A stretch of 64,000 nucleotides of DNA from Roseinatronobacter sp052379845 (lineage in GTDB: Bacteria; Pseudomonadota; Alphaproteobacteria; Rhodobacterales; Rhodobacteraceae), in assembly GCA_052379845.1 (NCBI GenBank), contig JBQTCF010000010.1; one strand, 5' to 3'. Below the pieces are notes generated by a model. That model made no database searches, was not told the DNA's origin, and saw only the letters and a list, made by a program, of their open reading frames with translations. A program made the position numbers and the translations under genes. Numbering within the stretch: position 1 is the stretch's first letter; each line of letters starts with the position of its first letter. This document shows, one piece after another, positions 42,869 through 51,550 of the stretch.

Positions 42869-44785
42869 TCAGGCGCGGCGGCCAAGCTGCGCCACACCCA
42901 GAACCGACAGAACCCGCGCTTCAATATCGGGCGCATTCATGGCGGCTGCCGCATACATGTCATGGGGATTGGCCTGATCAATGAAGATGTCGGGCAACAC
43001 CATGGAACGATATTTCAAGCCTGTATCGAACACGCCTTCTTCGGCCAGCAATTGCGCGACATGGCTGCCAAAACCGCCAATGGCCCCTTCTTCGATGGTG
43101 ATCAGCGCTTCATGGTCTGCCGCAAGGCGCAAAATCAGGTCGCGGTCCAGCGGTTTGGCGAAACGCGCATCTGCAACAGTAGGGGTCACCCCCTTCGCGG
43201 CCAGCGCTTCGCAGGCCAGCAAAACTTCCGACAAGCGGGTGCCAAAGGACAGGATCGCTACGCGCGCCCCCTCGCGGATGATCCGGCCCTTGCCGATTTC
43301 CAGCACCTGTCCGCGTTCGGGCATCTCCACGCCGGTTCCTTCGCCGCGCGGAAAACGGAACGCGATTGGCCCGTCATCATGGGCGGCGGCAGTGGCGACC
43401 ATATGCACCAGTTCGGCCTCATCCGCGGCGGCCATGACCACCATGCCGGGCAGGTTGGCCAGAAACGCCACGTCAAAACTGCCTGCATGGGTCGCGCCGT
43501 CGGCGCCCACCAGCCCCGCGCGGTCAATGGCAAACCGCACCGGCAGGCGCTGGATGGCCACATCATGGACCACCTGATCATAACCGCGCTGCAGGAATGT
43601 GGAATACATCGCGCAAAACGGTTTCATGCCCCCTGCCGCCAGCCCCGCGCAAAAGGTTACGCCATGCTGTTCGGCAATGGCCACATCGAACATGCGGTTC
43701 GGGAAGCGCTGCGCAAACAGGTCCAGCCCGGTGCCGTCAGGCATTGCGGCAGTAATTGCAACAATCCGGTCATCGCGGCGGGCTTCGGCAATCAGGGCTT
43801 CGGCAAACACCTTGGTGTAGCTTGGCGCATTTGACGCGGGCTTGTGCTGCTTGCCGGTTACCACATCGAACTTGGCACGCGCATGTCCACGATCAGCGGC
43901 CGCTTCGGCAGGGGCATAGCCCTTGCCCTTCTTGGTCAGAACATGAATCAGCATCGGTTCATCCGCACGCTCGCGCAATGTGCGCAGCACCCACAGCAAC
44001 TGATCCAGATCATGGCCATCAATCGGGCCAAGGTAGTTGAAGCCCAACTCCTCGAACAGGGTGCCGCCAACAGTCATGTGTTTCAGCAGATCCTTGGCGC
44101 GCCGCGCCCCTTCCTGAAACGGCCCCGGCAGCAGGCTGAAGGCGTTTTTCATCGCGTGCTTGATGTCCTGCACCGGCTTTTCAGCATACAGCCGCGACAG
44201 GTAGCTGGACATCGCGCCAGTGGGGGGGGCAATCGACATTTCATTGTCGTTCAGGATGACAAACATGCGCCGCCCCAGATGGCCTGCGTTGTTCAGCGCT
44301 TCAAACGCCATGCCCGCACTGATGGACCCATCCCCGATAACGGCAATCGCATCGCCCAGCGCGGGATCAGGCGCGCCGCCCAGTTCGCGCGCCATGGTAA
44401 AGCCAAGTGCTGCTGAAATGCTGGTTGAACTATGCGCGGCCCCGAACGGGTCATAGGGCGATTCGGAGCGTTTGGTGAAGCCCGACAGCCCGTCTTTCTG
44501 GCGCAGGCTGCGCATGCGGTCGCGCCGCCCGGTCAGAATTTTATGCGGGTAGCATTGATGCGACACATCCCAGATCAGGCGGTCGCGGGGGGTGTCGAAC
44601 ACTGCGTGCAGGGCCACGGTCAATTCCACAACGCCAAGCCCCGCGCCCAAGTGCCCGCCGGTTTCAGACACGACTGCAATGGTTTCTGCGCGCAGCTCAT
44701 CAGCAAGCTGGCGCAGGTCACGGTCGCTCATGCCCTTCAGGTCAGCGGGAGAGGTCACTTTATCCAGAAGCGGTGTCAGCGGCAT
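42869..44785 (-). CDS. dxs: 1-deoxy-D-xylulose-5-phosphate synthase
   Basis: The first enzyme of the MEP isoprenoid pathway, condensing pyruvate and glyceraldehyde 3-phosphate with thiamine pyrophosphate. The 638 residues contain HLGAGLGVVELTVALH, the TPP-binding VIGDGSISAGMAFEALNNAG, and the transketolase central part (AITAAMPDGTGL, AIAEQHGVTFCAGLAAGG). The start at 44785 avoids a short basic extension. It is preceded by ispA with 45 bases between, in one isoprenoid-linked transcription unit. Its TPP requirement links it loosely to the thiBPQ operon. Confidence 0.96.
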   Translation of the reverse strand: MPLTPLLDKVTSPADLKGMSDRDLRQLADELRAETIAVVSETGGHLGAGLGVVELTVALHAVFDTPRDRLIWDVSHQCYPHKILTGRRDRMRSLRQKDGLSGFTKRSESPYDPFGAAHSSTSISAALGFTMARELGGAPDPALGDAIAVIGDGSISAGMAFEALNNAGHLGRRMFVILNDNEMSIAPPTGAMSSYLSRLYAEKPVQDIKHAMKNAFSLLPGPFQEGARRAKDLLKHMTVGGTLFEELGFNYLGPIDGHDLDQLLWVLRTLRERADEPMLIHVLTKKGKGYAPAEAAADRGHARAKFDVVTGKQHKPASNAPSYTKVFAEALIAEARRDDRIVAITAAMPDGTGLDLFAQRFPNRMFDVAIAEQHGVTFCAGLAAGGMKPFCAMYSTFLQRGYDQVVHDVAIQRLPVRFAIDRAGLVGADGATHAGSFDVAFLANLPGMVVMAAADEAELVHMVATAAAHDDGPIAFRFPRGEGTGVEMPERGQVLEIGKGRIIREGARVAILSFGTRLSEVLLACEALAAKGVTPTVADARFAKPLDRDLILRLAADHEALITIEEGAIGGFGSHVAQLLAEEGVFDTGLKYRSMVLPDIFIDQANPHDMYAAAAMNAPDIEARVLSVLGVAQLGRRA

Positions 44786-44830
44786 GGCGGTTCCTTTTCC
44801 TGCGCGGCGCATTTCCCCAAGGCGCGGCCT

Positions 44831-45706
44831 TCAGGTTTGCCGAGCGATAGCGAATTGCGCGGCCTGTCGCAACATATCAGCCTGTGCGCCATAGGGGTCA
44901 AGGGCCGCTTGCGCCTGCGCGACAAGATCGCGCGCGCGCGCCCTTGCCCCGCCCAGCCCCAGCAGGGACACAAAAGTGGCCTTGCCCGCCGCTTCGTCCT
45001 TTTGCAGGCGCTTTCCTGCAAGGGCGGGGTCGCCCTCGACATCCAGAATGTCATCGGCAATCTGGAAGGCCAGACCCAACGCCCCCGCATAGGCAGCAAG
45101 CGGACCTGTATCGGCCCGCGCCATGCGCGCACCTGCGCAGGCGGACCATGTGATCAAGGCCCCCGTCTTGCCGGCCTGCAACTGCGTGATCTGGTTCAGC
45201 GTCAGGGGCGTGGCAGCGGTTTCGGCGGCAATGTCCAGTGCCTGCCCCAGAACCATACCCGATGCGCCCGCCGCATGGGCGAGAGTGGCCAGCAAATCCA
45301 GCCGCGCTTTCGGCGTCGGTGCCGCGTCATCGCGGGCCAGCAACCCAAACGCCAATGCCTGCAACGCATCGCCCACCAGAATGGCCGTGGCGTCGTCCCA
45401 TTTCACATGCACTGTGGGCTGGCCCCGGCGCAGGCTGTCATCATCCATTGCGGGCAAATCATCATGCACCAGCGAATAGGCATGCACTGCCTCGATTGCG
45501 GCGGCGGCCTGAACGGCCATATCCGCCCCCACCCCGTGCAAGGCCGCGCTTTCCAGCACCAGAAACGCGCGCAGCTTCTTTCCACCCTGCGCGGCATAGG
45601 CCATGGCGTCGCGGATTGTGCTGGCAGGTTGGGCGGCTATTTCGGCCTGCAAGCGTGCCTCGGTCATGCTGGCAGCATCGGCCAACCGGACGGCAAAGCC
45701 TGTCAT
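44831..45706 (-). CDS. ispA: Polyprenyl synthetase (farnesyl/geranyl diphosphate synthase type)
   Basis: A 291-residue isoprenyl diphosphate synthase. The first aspartate-rich motif is DDLPAMDDD at 82-90 and the second is in FQIADDILDVEGD. GGKKLRAFLVLES carries the conserved basic residues. Small size and the residues before the first motif fit farnesyl diphosphate synthesis. Its ATG overlaps the stop of xseB. It supplies the precursor for quinones, undecaprenol and, if present, carotenoids. Confidence 0.93.
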   Translation of the reverse strand: MTGFAVRLADAASMTEARLQAEIAAQPASTIRDAMAYAAQGGKKLRAFLVLESAALHGVGADMAVQAAAAIEAVHAYSLVHDDLPAMDDDSLRRGQPTVHVKWDDATAILVGDALQALAFGLLARDDAAPTPKARLDLLATLAHAAGASGMVLGQALDIAAETAATPLTLNQITQLQAGKTGALITWSACAGARMARADTGPLAAYAGALGLAFQIADDILDVEGDPALAGKRLQKDEAAGKATFVSLLGLGGARARARDLVAQAQAALDPYGAQADMLRQAAQFAIARQT

Positions 45707-45942
45707 GCGGAAAAGGACTCCGTCCCCTCAGGGGTGCCGTTTTCGGACAAGCGGATCGCCTCAACACGCATTTGCGCGGCGTTCAGGCGTTCTTCGCATT
45801 GCTTCTTCAGCTTGGCGCCAGTTTCATACAGGGTGATTGACTGCTCCAGCGGCACGTCACCGCGTTCCAGCCGCGTGACAATATCTTCCAGCGCGCGCAG
45901 GGCTTCTTCAAAGCTCATTTCGGAAACGGGTTTATCGGTCAT
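45703..45942 (-). CDS. xseB: Exodeoxyribonuclease VII small subunit
   Basis: A 79-residue protein with the whole XseB domain: MSFEEALRALEDIVTRLERGDVPLEQSITLYETGAKL, followed by CEERLNAAQMRVE. It forms a complex with XseA, encoded elsewhere, for single-strand DNA degradation. It overlaps the HDAC-like gene upstream and ispA downstream by four bases each. Confidence 0.94.
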   Translation of the reverse strand: MTDKPVSEMSFEEALRALEDIVTRLERGDVPLEQSITLYETGAKLKKQCEERLNAAQMRVEAIRLSENGTPEGTESFSA

Positions 45943-46874
45943 GCCTGCTGCTCCATCAAGACTGCCACATGCGCCGCGACTGACGCGGACAGCGCGGGCA
46001 GATCATACCCCCCCTCCAGCACCGACACCACCCGCCCATCGCAATGGCGCGCGGCAATGTCACACAGCGCCCCGGTGACCCACGCAAAATCCTGTTCCTG
46101 CAACGCAAGTTGCGCCAGCGGGTCATCCCGATGGGCATCAAACCCCGCCGAGATCAGCACAAGTTCGGGCGCGAAACGGTCAAGCTGCGGCAGCACGATA
46201 TCTTCGTAAACCCGCCGGAAGGTCGCGCCATCCGTGCCCGGCGCCAGCGGCACATTGATGACGTTGCCATGCGCACCGCGTTCATCCGAGGCCCCAGTGC
46301 CGGGCCAAAGCGGCATCTGGTGGCTGGAAATGAACAGCGCGCGGGAGTCGTCCCATAACAGGTCTTGTGTGCCATTGCCGTGATGCACATCGAAATCCAC
46401 GACCGCGACACGCGACAGGCCGTGCTGTTCCATCGCATGACGCGCGGCTATGGCAACAGTGCCGAACAGGCAAAACCCCATTGGCGTGGCGGTTTCTGCG
46501 TGGTGGCCAGGTGGGCGCATACCCACAAACGCATTGCGCACATCGCCGCGCAGCACCATGTCCACGCCCGCACAGGCCCCGCCCGCTGCGCGCAATGCCG
46601 CGTTCAGCGACCCGTTCGACACATGCGTGTCAGCGTCCAGCTGGTATATGCCCGCCGCAGGAATGGCGCGGCGGATACGGTCCAGATAGGCTTCGGGGTG
46701 GCAGCGCAGCACCTGCGCATCGCTGGCCAGCGGCGCGTCATGGCGCACAAGCGCCGCAAAGTCTGCGCCGGCAAGTGCGGCTTCAATCGCGGCCATGCGC
46801 GCCACCTGTTCAGGGTGACCGGCGGGTGTCTGGTGCAGTTGCGCATCAGGATGGGTGATATATGCTGTCGTCAT
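45939..46874 (-). CDS. Histone deacetylase-like (acetylpolyamine/acetoin-utilisation type) hydrolase
   Basis: A 311-residue Zn hydrolase of the HDAC superfamily. It shows the catalytic MRPPGHHAE, the metal-site segment DFDVHHGNGTQD and a later VLISAGFDAHRDDPLA. Bacterial relatives deacetylate acetylpolyamines or lysine residues; the substrate here is unknown. It begins the operon with xseB, ispA and dxs, a conserved but functionally unexplained arrangement in many alphaproteobacteria. The stop and start codons of all but the last gene overlap. Confidence 0.9.
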   Translation of the reverse strand: MTTAYITHPDAQLHQTPAGHPEQVARMAAIEAALAGADFAALVRHDAPLASDAQVLRCHPEAYLDRIRRAIPAAGIYQLDADTHVSNGSLNAALRAAGGACAGVDMVLRGDVRNAFVGMRPPGHHAETATPMGFCLFGTVAIAARHAMEQHGLSRVAVVDFDVHHGNGTQDLLWDDSRALFISSHQMPLWPGTGASDERGAHGNVINVPLAPGTDGATFRRVYEDIVLPQLDRFAPELVLISAGFDAHRDDPLAQLALQEQDFAWVTGALCDIAARHCDGRVVSVLEGGYDLPALSASVAAHVAVLMEQQA

Positions 46875-47012
46875 GGGCGAAAGCTAGACGATTGCCCGCC
46901 AAGGGGAAAGAGTGATTTTGCACTGCAACAGCGCTTGTCCCGCCTGCGTGTCAGTGGCACCTTGGGGGAAACCGCGCCCACGGGCTAACTACAGGAAGGC
47001 AGATCGCAGGCA

Positions 47013-48488
47013 ATGACAGACACCCCCGGCATCCTGACGCCCCCGCAGCATGCACACCGCAGCTTCACCGACCCCGAACAGGCCGTGGCCTGCCTTGAGG
47101 CACTTTATGGCGAAGCGCTTGATTTTCTGGTGCAAGGGTTCAACCAAACGGCCCGCGGCCAAGGCAGTGACCGCAGATATCGCGCCTTCTACCCTGAAAT
47201 CCGGCTGGTGACCACGCGCTTTGACCGCATCGATTCCCGCCTGAGTTTTGGCCATGTCGCCGAACCCGGCACCTATTCCACAACAGTGACCCGCCCCGAC
47301 CTGTTCCGCCATTACCTGAAACAGCAAATCGGCTTGCTGATGCGCAACCACAATGTGCCCGTCAGTATTGGCCCGTCAGACACCCCCATTCCGCTGCATT
47401 TCGCCATGGCAGGGCGCGGGGATGTGGTGCTGCCGGAAAACGGCGAAATGACACTTTCATTGCGCGATATGTTTGACGTGCCGGACCTGTCGACCACCAA
47501 TGATGACATTGTGAATGGCGACCGCGTTGCCAATGCCGACGGGTCACACCCGCTGGCCTTGTTTACCGCCCAGCGCGTGGATTATTCACTGGCGCGCCTT
47601 GCGCATTACACGGCCACGGCGCCCGAACATTTCCAGAACCATATCCTGTTTACCAACTACCAATTCTATGTCGATGAATTCGAAGCCTTTGCCCGCGCGC
47701 AATTGCGCGACCCCGACAGCGGCTACACTGCCTTCATTGCGCCCGGCAATGTGGAACTGACCGACCCTGACAGCGACATACCCGCTTTGGCGCGGCTGCC
47801 GCAAATGCCCACCTACCACCTGAAACGCAAGCATGGCGCGGGCATCACGCTGGTCAATATCGGGGTTGGCCCGTCGAATGCGAAAACCGCGACCGACCAT
47901 ATTGCCGTTTTGCGCCCGCATGCATGGCTTATGGTGGGCCATTGCGCGGGCCTGCGCAATTCGCAGGCGCTGGGGGATTTTGTGCTGGCACATGCCTATT
48001 TGCGCGAAGACAACGTGCTTGACGCCGATTTGCCCGTCTGGGTGCCCATTCCCGCGCTGGCCGAAATCCAGATCGCGCTGCAAGACGCTGTGGCAGAGAT
48101 TACGCAACTGGACGGCTATGCGCTGAAGCAGATCATGCGCACCGGCACAGTGGCCACAATCGACAACCGCAACTGGGAATTGCGCGACCAGTCCGGCCCG
48201 GTCCAGCGCCTGTCACAATCGCGCGCAATCGGACTGGACATGGAAAGCGCGACCATCGCCGCCAATGGCTTTCGCTTTCGGGTGCCATACGGAACCTTGC
48301 TATGTGTATCAGACAAACCATTGCATGGGGAACTGAAGCTGCCGGGCATGGCGTCGGACTTCTACAAGACGCAGGTGGCGCGACATTTGCGCATTGGCAT
48401 CCGCGCCATGGAGTCGTTGCGCGACATGCCACTGGAACGAATTCACAGCCGCAAATTGCGCAGTTTCAACGAAACGGCCTTTCTCTGA
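47013..48488 (+). CDS. amn: AMP nucleosidase
   Basis: Hydrolyses AMP to adenine and ribose 5-phosphate, adjusting adenylate pools. The 491 residues match the family length. An N-terminal regulatory domain (RRYRAFYPEIRLVTTRFDRIDSRLSFGHV) precedes the nucleosidase domain with NIGVGPSNAKTATDH, MVGHCAGLRNSQ and the catalytic-site region IGLDMESATIAANGFRFRVPYG. It is transcribed alone; a stem-loop terminator overlaps its stop codon. Confidence 0.95.
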   Translation: MTDTPGILTPPQHAHRSFTDPEQAVACLEALYGEALDFLVQGFNQTARGQGSDRRYRAFYPEIRLVTTRFDRIDSRLSFGHVAEPGTYSTTVTRPDLFRHYLKQQIGLLMRNHNVPVSIGPSDTPIPLHFAMAGRGDVVLPENGEMTLSLRDMFDVPDLSTTNDDIVNGDRVANADGSHPLALFTAQRVDYSLARLAHYTATAPEHFQNHILFTNYQFYVDEFEAFARAQLRDPDSGYTAFIAPGNVELTDPDSDIPALARLPQMPTYHLKRKHGAGITLVNIGVGPSNAKTATDHIAVLRPHAWLMVGHCAGLRNSQALGDFVLAHAYLREDNVLDADLPVWVPIPALAEIQIALQDAVAEITQLDGYALKQIMRTGTVATIDNRNWELRDQSGPVQRLSQSRAIGLDMESATIAANGFRFRVPYGTLLCVSDKPLHGELKLPGMASDFYKTQVARHLRIGIRAMESLRDMPLERIHSRKLRSFNETAFL

Positions 48489-48528
48489 CCGGCGAATTTA
48501 GGCCATTCCGCATGAAAGGCCGTTTTTT
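48472..48528 (+). terminator. Intrinsic terminator overlapping the end of amn
   Basis: AAACGGCCTTTC (48472-48483, inside the last codons) pairs perfectly with GAAAGGCCGTTT (48514-48525), continuing into a run of T. The loop holds the stop codon and about 30 bases. Confidence 0.75.
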
Positions 48529-48635
48529 ATTGCCCTTTGGTGATTGTCAGCAGGCGCAATCTCGGGCTAGATGCGCAGCGAAAATACCAAGCGTTCGGAC
48601 CATCCGCGCCACGCACTCAATATCAGGAGAGTAAG

Positions 48636-48926
48636 ATGACAACCAAACCGATGACCAAAACCCAGCTCGTCGCCGCACTTGCAGAAGAAATGGGCGCCGA
48701 CAAGAAAACTGCATCGGCAGCCATTGATGCTGTATCTGCAGTTGTCCTGCGGGAGGTCGCGGCAGGTGGTGCAGTTACGCTGCCAGGGATTGGCAAAATC
48801 ATGTGCCGTGCGCGCCCTGAACGTCAGGTCCGCAACCCGGCAACTGGCGAAACCATGACCAAACCCGCCGACAAGGCCGTGAAGGTCACAGTGGCAAAAG
48901 CCCTGAAAGACGCTGTCAACGGCTGA
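48636..48926 (+). CDS. HU family DNA-binding protein
   Basis: A 96-residue nucleoid protein. It has the HU fold: MTKTQLVAALAEEMGADKKTA helices, the strand VTLPGIGKIMCRARPERQVRNPATGE (beta arm with the conserved RNP) and a C-terminal helix VKVTVAKALKDAV. The Cys in the arm region is unusual for classical HU. The ATG at 48636 has AGGAG upstream; a longer in-frame extension has no support. Confidence 0.93.
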   Translation: MTTKPMTKTQLVAALAEEMGADKKTASAAIDAVSAVVLREVAAGGAVTLPGIGKIMCRARPERQVRNPATGETMTKPADKAVKVTVAKALKDAVNG

Positions 48927-48948
48927 CGCCCGGCGCTTGAAGATTGCC

Positions 48949-48980
48949 CCTATCCGGGCGGGCACCCCGGCCCGGATAGG
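48949..48980. terminator. Strong hairpin between HU and the convergent DUF1289 gene
   Basis: CCTATCCGGGC (48949-48959) and GCCCGGATAGG (48970-48980) form an 11-pair perfect stem with a ten-base loop. There is no T-run on either side, so termination would have to be weak or rho-assisted; an mRNA-stabilising role is also possible. Confidence 0.45.
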
Positions 48981-49036
48981 CGACATATGACCAGCACCGC
49001 CCCTGACAGGGCAGCGTGCAAACCCGCCCCCCCGAT

Positions 49037-49270
49037 TCAGCTTCGGTTCAAACGACCAGCGCGCCCGCCGCGCCGCTTGGCTATCAGCGCCTTGCGCGAC
49101 GGCAGGTCCGTCATAATGGCCTGACGCGCCTGCGGTTCCATCCGGGACCACATTGTAATTTCATCAATGGACCGCAAACATCCAGTGCACAAACGCGCTT
49201 CAGGATGAATGACGCATATGTTGATGCAGGGGCTTTCAATCTCGTTGCGCGTCCAGACAGTGTCGTTCAT
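49037..49270 (-). CDS. DUF1289 family protein
   Basis: The second DUF1289 protein of the window, 77 residues. Cysteines 15, 19, 28 and 31 (SPCINICV and RLCTGCLRS) form the motif, and WSRMEPQARQAIM is the usual segment after it. The C-terminus is very basic (AKRRGGRAGRLNRS). It is upstream-adjacent to HU's convergent end and 82 bases from ruvX, on the same strand as ruvX and ccmI, and could be the last gene of that unit. Function unknown. Confidence 0.85.
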   Translation of the reverse strand: MNDTVWTRNEIESPCINICVIHPEARLCTGCLRSIDEITMWSRMEPQARQAIMTDLPSRKALIAKRRGGRAGRLNRS

Positions 49271-49352
49271 GTGAATGTGCCTTTGGGGGAACCACTATCT
49301 GGCGCAAGATAATCGCGCGACAGGCGCGGACCAGTGCGCGCATGCCTGTGTG

Positions 49353-49832
49353 TCATATGGCCCGCCGCAGCACGGCCAGCCGGTCCAGCGCCCCTTGCAA
49401 GATGACGCCAGCCGCCACATGGTCAATCACCTCGGCGCGGCGACGGCGCGATGTGTCGGCTTCCAGCAGCGCGCGTTCTGCCGCAACTGTGGACAGCCGT
49501 TCATCCCAGAACCCGATGGGCAGGTCCGTCAGGGCCGACAGGTTGCGGGCAAACGCGCGGGTGGACTGGCAGCGCGGCCCCTCGGACCCGTCCATATTGC
49601 GCGGCAGTCCCAGCACCAGACCGCCCAAGTCGCGCCCCGCCGCAATGTCCAGCAGCGCTTGCGCGTCCAGCCCGAATTTGCGCCGCCGGATGGTCTGCAG
49701 CGGGCTTGCCACCGACAGCATGCGGTCGGACACCGCAACCCCGATGGTTTTTTCCCCCAGATCCAGCCCCGCCACGGCCTGACGCGCGGGCAATGCGGCC
49801 ACGAAGGCATCAAAATCGCTGAACACGGCCAT
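49353..49832 (-). CDS. ruvX: Putative pre-16S rRNA nuclease / Holliday junction resolvase RuvX (YqgF)
   Basis: A 159-residue RNase H-fold nuclease involved in 16S rRNA 5' end processing. The first acidic residue lies in AGLDLGEKTIGVAVSD, GLVLGLPRNMDGSEG contains the second conserved loop, and FWDERLSTVAAERAL carries the next acidic position. It starts in the stop codon of ccmI (TAATG, one-base overlap), so it is translated after ccmI. Confidence 0.93.
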   Translation of the reverse strand: MAVFSDFDAFVAALPARQAVAGLDLGEKTIGVAVSDRMLSVASPLQTIRRRKFGLDAQALLDIAAGRDLGGLVLGLPRNMDGSEGPRCQSTRAFARNLSALTDLPIGFWDERLSTVAAERALLEADTSRRRRAEVIDHVAAGVILQGALDRLAVLRRAI

Positions 49833-51091
49833 TACGGCGCCCCTGTCGACAGGCCAATATCTGCCGCAACCCGGTTGATCAGCGCCAGATCTTCGGCCCG
49901 GGCGGCAAACACAGTGCGCGCTTCTTGCAAGATGGCGGTCGCCTGCTCGCGCCGGTCCAGCACCGCCAGCGCGCGCACCAGTTGCGCCCAGTCTTCTGCG
50001 GTGCCCCCGTCATTGGCCAGCCGCGCCGACAGGGATGCGACCATGTCTTCGATCATCGCGGCGCGGTCCTCGCCGCTCATCTCCATGGCGGCGTCAATAT
50101 CGGCAGCACTTGGGCCGCTTGCTGATGCGGGTGCGGGGCGCGGCGGCAGTTGATAGCGTGGCTCGCCCGATATCTGCGCCAGTTCCGGCAGGGCGGCGCG
50201 AATTTCCGGCATCCAGGGCGCATCGCCTGCGCTTTGGTCATGCAGCCTGCGCCACACCCGGAAGGTCAGGTCGGGGCGGCCCGTCTGCATATACATCCGG
50301 CCTGTATAATACAGCGCCACACCATTGGTCGGGTCGCGCCGCAAAATCTGTTCAATCACGCCCTCTGCCTCGGGGGACACCATGCCGCCCGCCGCCAGCA
50401 CCATCAGGTCCAGCAAAAACGCATGGTCCTGCACCTCGGCCTCGTCGCCGCGCAACGCGACCACCCGCGACTGGGCCACTGCCGCCGCCGAAAAATTGCC
50501 CAGACGCGATTCGTTTTGCGCCAGCAGGATATGCCCGCGCAAATCATCAGGGCGGCTGGCCAGTGCGGCGCGCAATTGCGCGACCATGGGTTCCAGCTCG
50601 GCGCGGTCGTCAAATTCCGGCGCGTCGGGCTGCAGCTGCGCGAACTCCGCTTCCAACTGCGCCTGTGCGGGGCGTGTGGCACGGGCATTGGCCGCATCCG
50701 CGTGGCGCTGCGCCAAGGGCTGGTCGGGGTAATCCACCGCGCCCAAATGCAGATACAACGCCCCCGCGCCCCCCAATAGCGCAGCAATCACACCCACCAT
50801 GACCCAGCGCGCCGCCCTCGATGACGCAACACCCACGCTGCGCCCGCCCTTGTCCAGGTCCAGAACGCGGCGCTGGATTTCCAGCCGCAGGCGCTCGGCC
50901 TCGGTCGGGGCCAATGTGCCGCGCGTCAGGTCGCGGTCCACTTCGCGCAACTGGTCGCGGTAGACCCGCATCGCGCGTTCTGTGCCATCTGCCGCATCCC
51001 CCATGCGCGCCCGCGACACCGCGCGCAACAACACCGCCCCCACCATAACCACTATGACGACGAATCCCGCGATCTGGCCGATGCTTGCCAT
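49832..51091 (-). CDS. ccmI: Cytochrome c biogenesis protein CcmI
   Basis: A 419-residue membrane protein that holds apocytochrome c for haem ligation. Two transmembrane segments (about 5-27 and 97-117) flank a cytoplasmic leucine-zipper-like loop with YRDQLREVDRDLTRGTLAPTEAERLRLEIQRRVLDLD. A periplasmic TPR domain follows (RLGNFSAAAVAQSRVVALRGD, DPTNGVALYYTGRMYMQTGRPDLTFRVWRRL). The start at 51091 has AAGGGGG upstream and excludes a long Arg-rich extension. It is upstream of ruvX; other ccm genes are not in the window. Confidence 0.9.
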   Translation of the reverse strand: MASIGQIAGFVVIVVMVGAVLLRAVSRARMGDAADGTERAMRVYRDQLREVDRDLTRGTLAPTEAERLRLEIQRRVLDLDKGGRSVGVASSRAARWVMVGVIAALLGGAGALYLHLGAVDYPDQPLAQRHADAANARATRPAQAQLEAEFAQLQPDAPEFDDRAELEPMVAQLRAALASRPDDLRGHILLAQNESRLGNFSAAAVAQSRVVALRGDEAEVQDHAFLLDLMVLAAGGMVSPEAEGVIEQILRRDPTNGVALYYTGRMYMQTGRPDLTFRVWRRLHDQSAGDAPWMPEIRAALPELAQISGEPRYQLPPRPAPASASGPSAADIDAAMEMSGEDRAAMIEDMVASLSARLANDGGTAEDWAQLVRALAVLDRREQATAILQEARTVFAARAEDLALINRVAADIGLSTGAP

Positions 51092-51550
51092 AAGGCCCCC
51101 TTTGGTAACTGCACATGCGCGCTGCCCCGTCATAACCACAACACCGCTGCGGAAAAAGGGCCAAACCCGCCCCATAGGCCCCCAAAGCCCGGAATCGCGG
51201 CACTTGGTCGCAAATTCCGGCCCCTGCACGATTCGGGGTGCCCGCCACAACAGGCGCAGCGTCGCTGCCCCCCCCCGCCCTGCGCCCGCTTGCAACCACC
51301 GCGCACAAAGGGCCACGGCGGGACAGTTTATAGTGTATTAAAACAAGGTTACCGCCCCCGCACGCCCTGCCCGCCCTTCGGCGAATTCCCGCCGCACCCC
51401 CCAAGGCGTGGCAAAACTGCACCATTTTTCGGGGCATGGCGGGGGGGGCATGCGCTTTGGCTTGAATTGCAGGGGCAAAAGTCAGAAACAGGCTCAGACC
51501 TTGCCTGAGTGGTAAGGCGAGGAACTCCTTAGACAACGAGGGAAAAACAA
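51092..51550. other. Long 5' region of the porin gene
   Basis: Divergent intergenic space between ccmI and the porin. No coding frame is credible. It contains an AT-rich patch (51326-51350), a stem CTCAG-N7-CTGAG (51491-51507) and a TAAGG/CCTTA pair near 51510-51530. These would fall in a structured 5' leader of the porin mRNA. No promoter matches a consensus clearly. Confidence 0.45.

Noticed and set aside
42404..46078. Two long plus-strand reading frames (about 476 and 548 residues) opposite dxs, ispA, xseB and the HDAC-like gene
   Set aside because: They are antisense to well-conserved genes, have basic low-complexity translations, no ribosome sites, and are expected in very GC-rich DNA.
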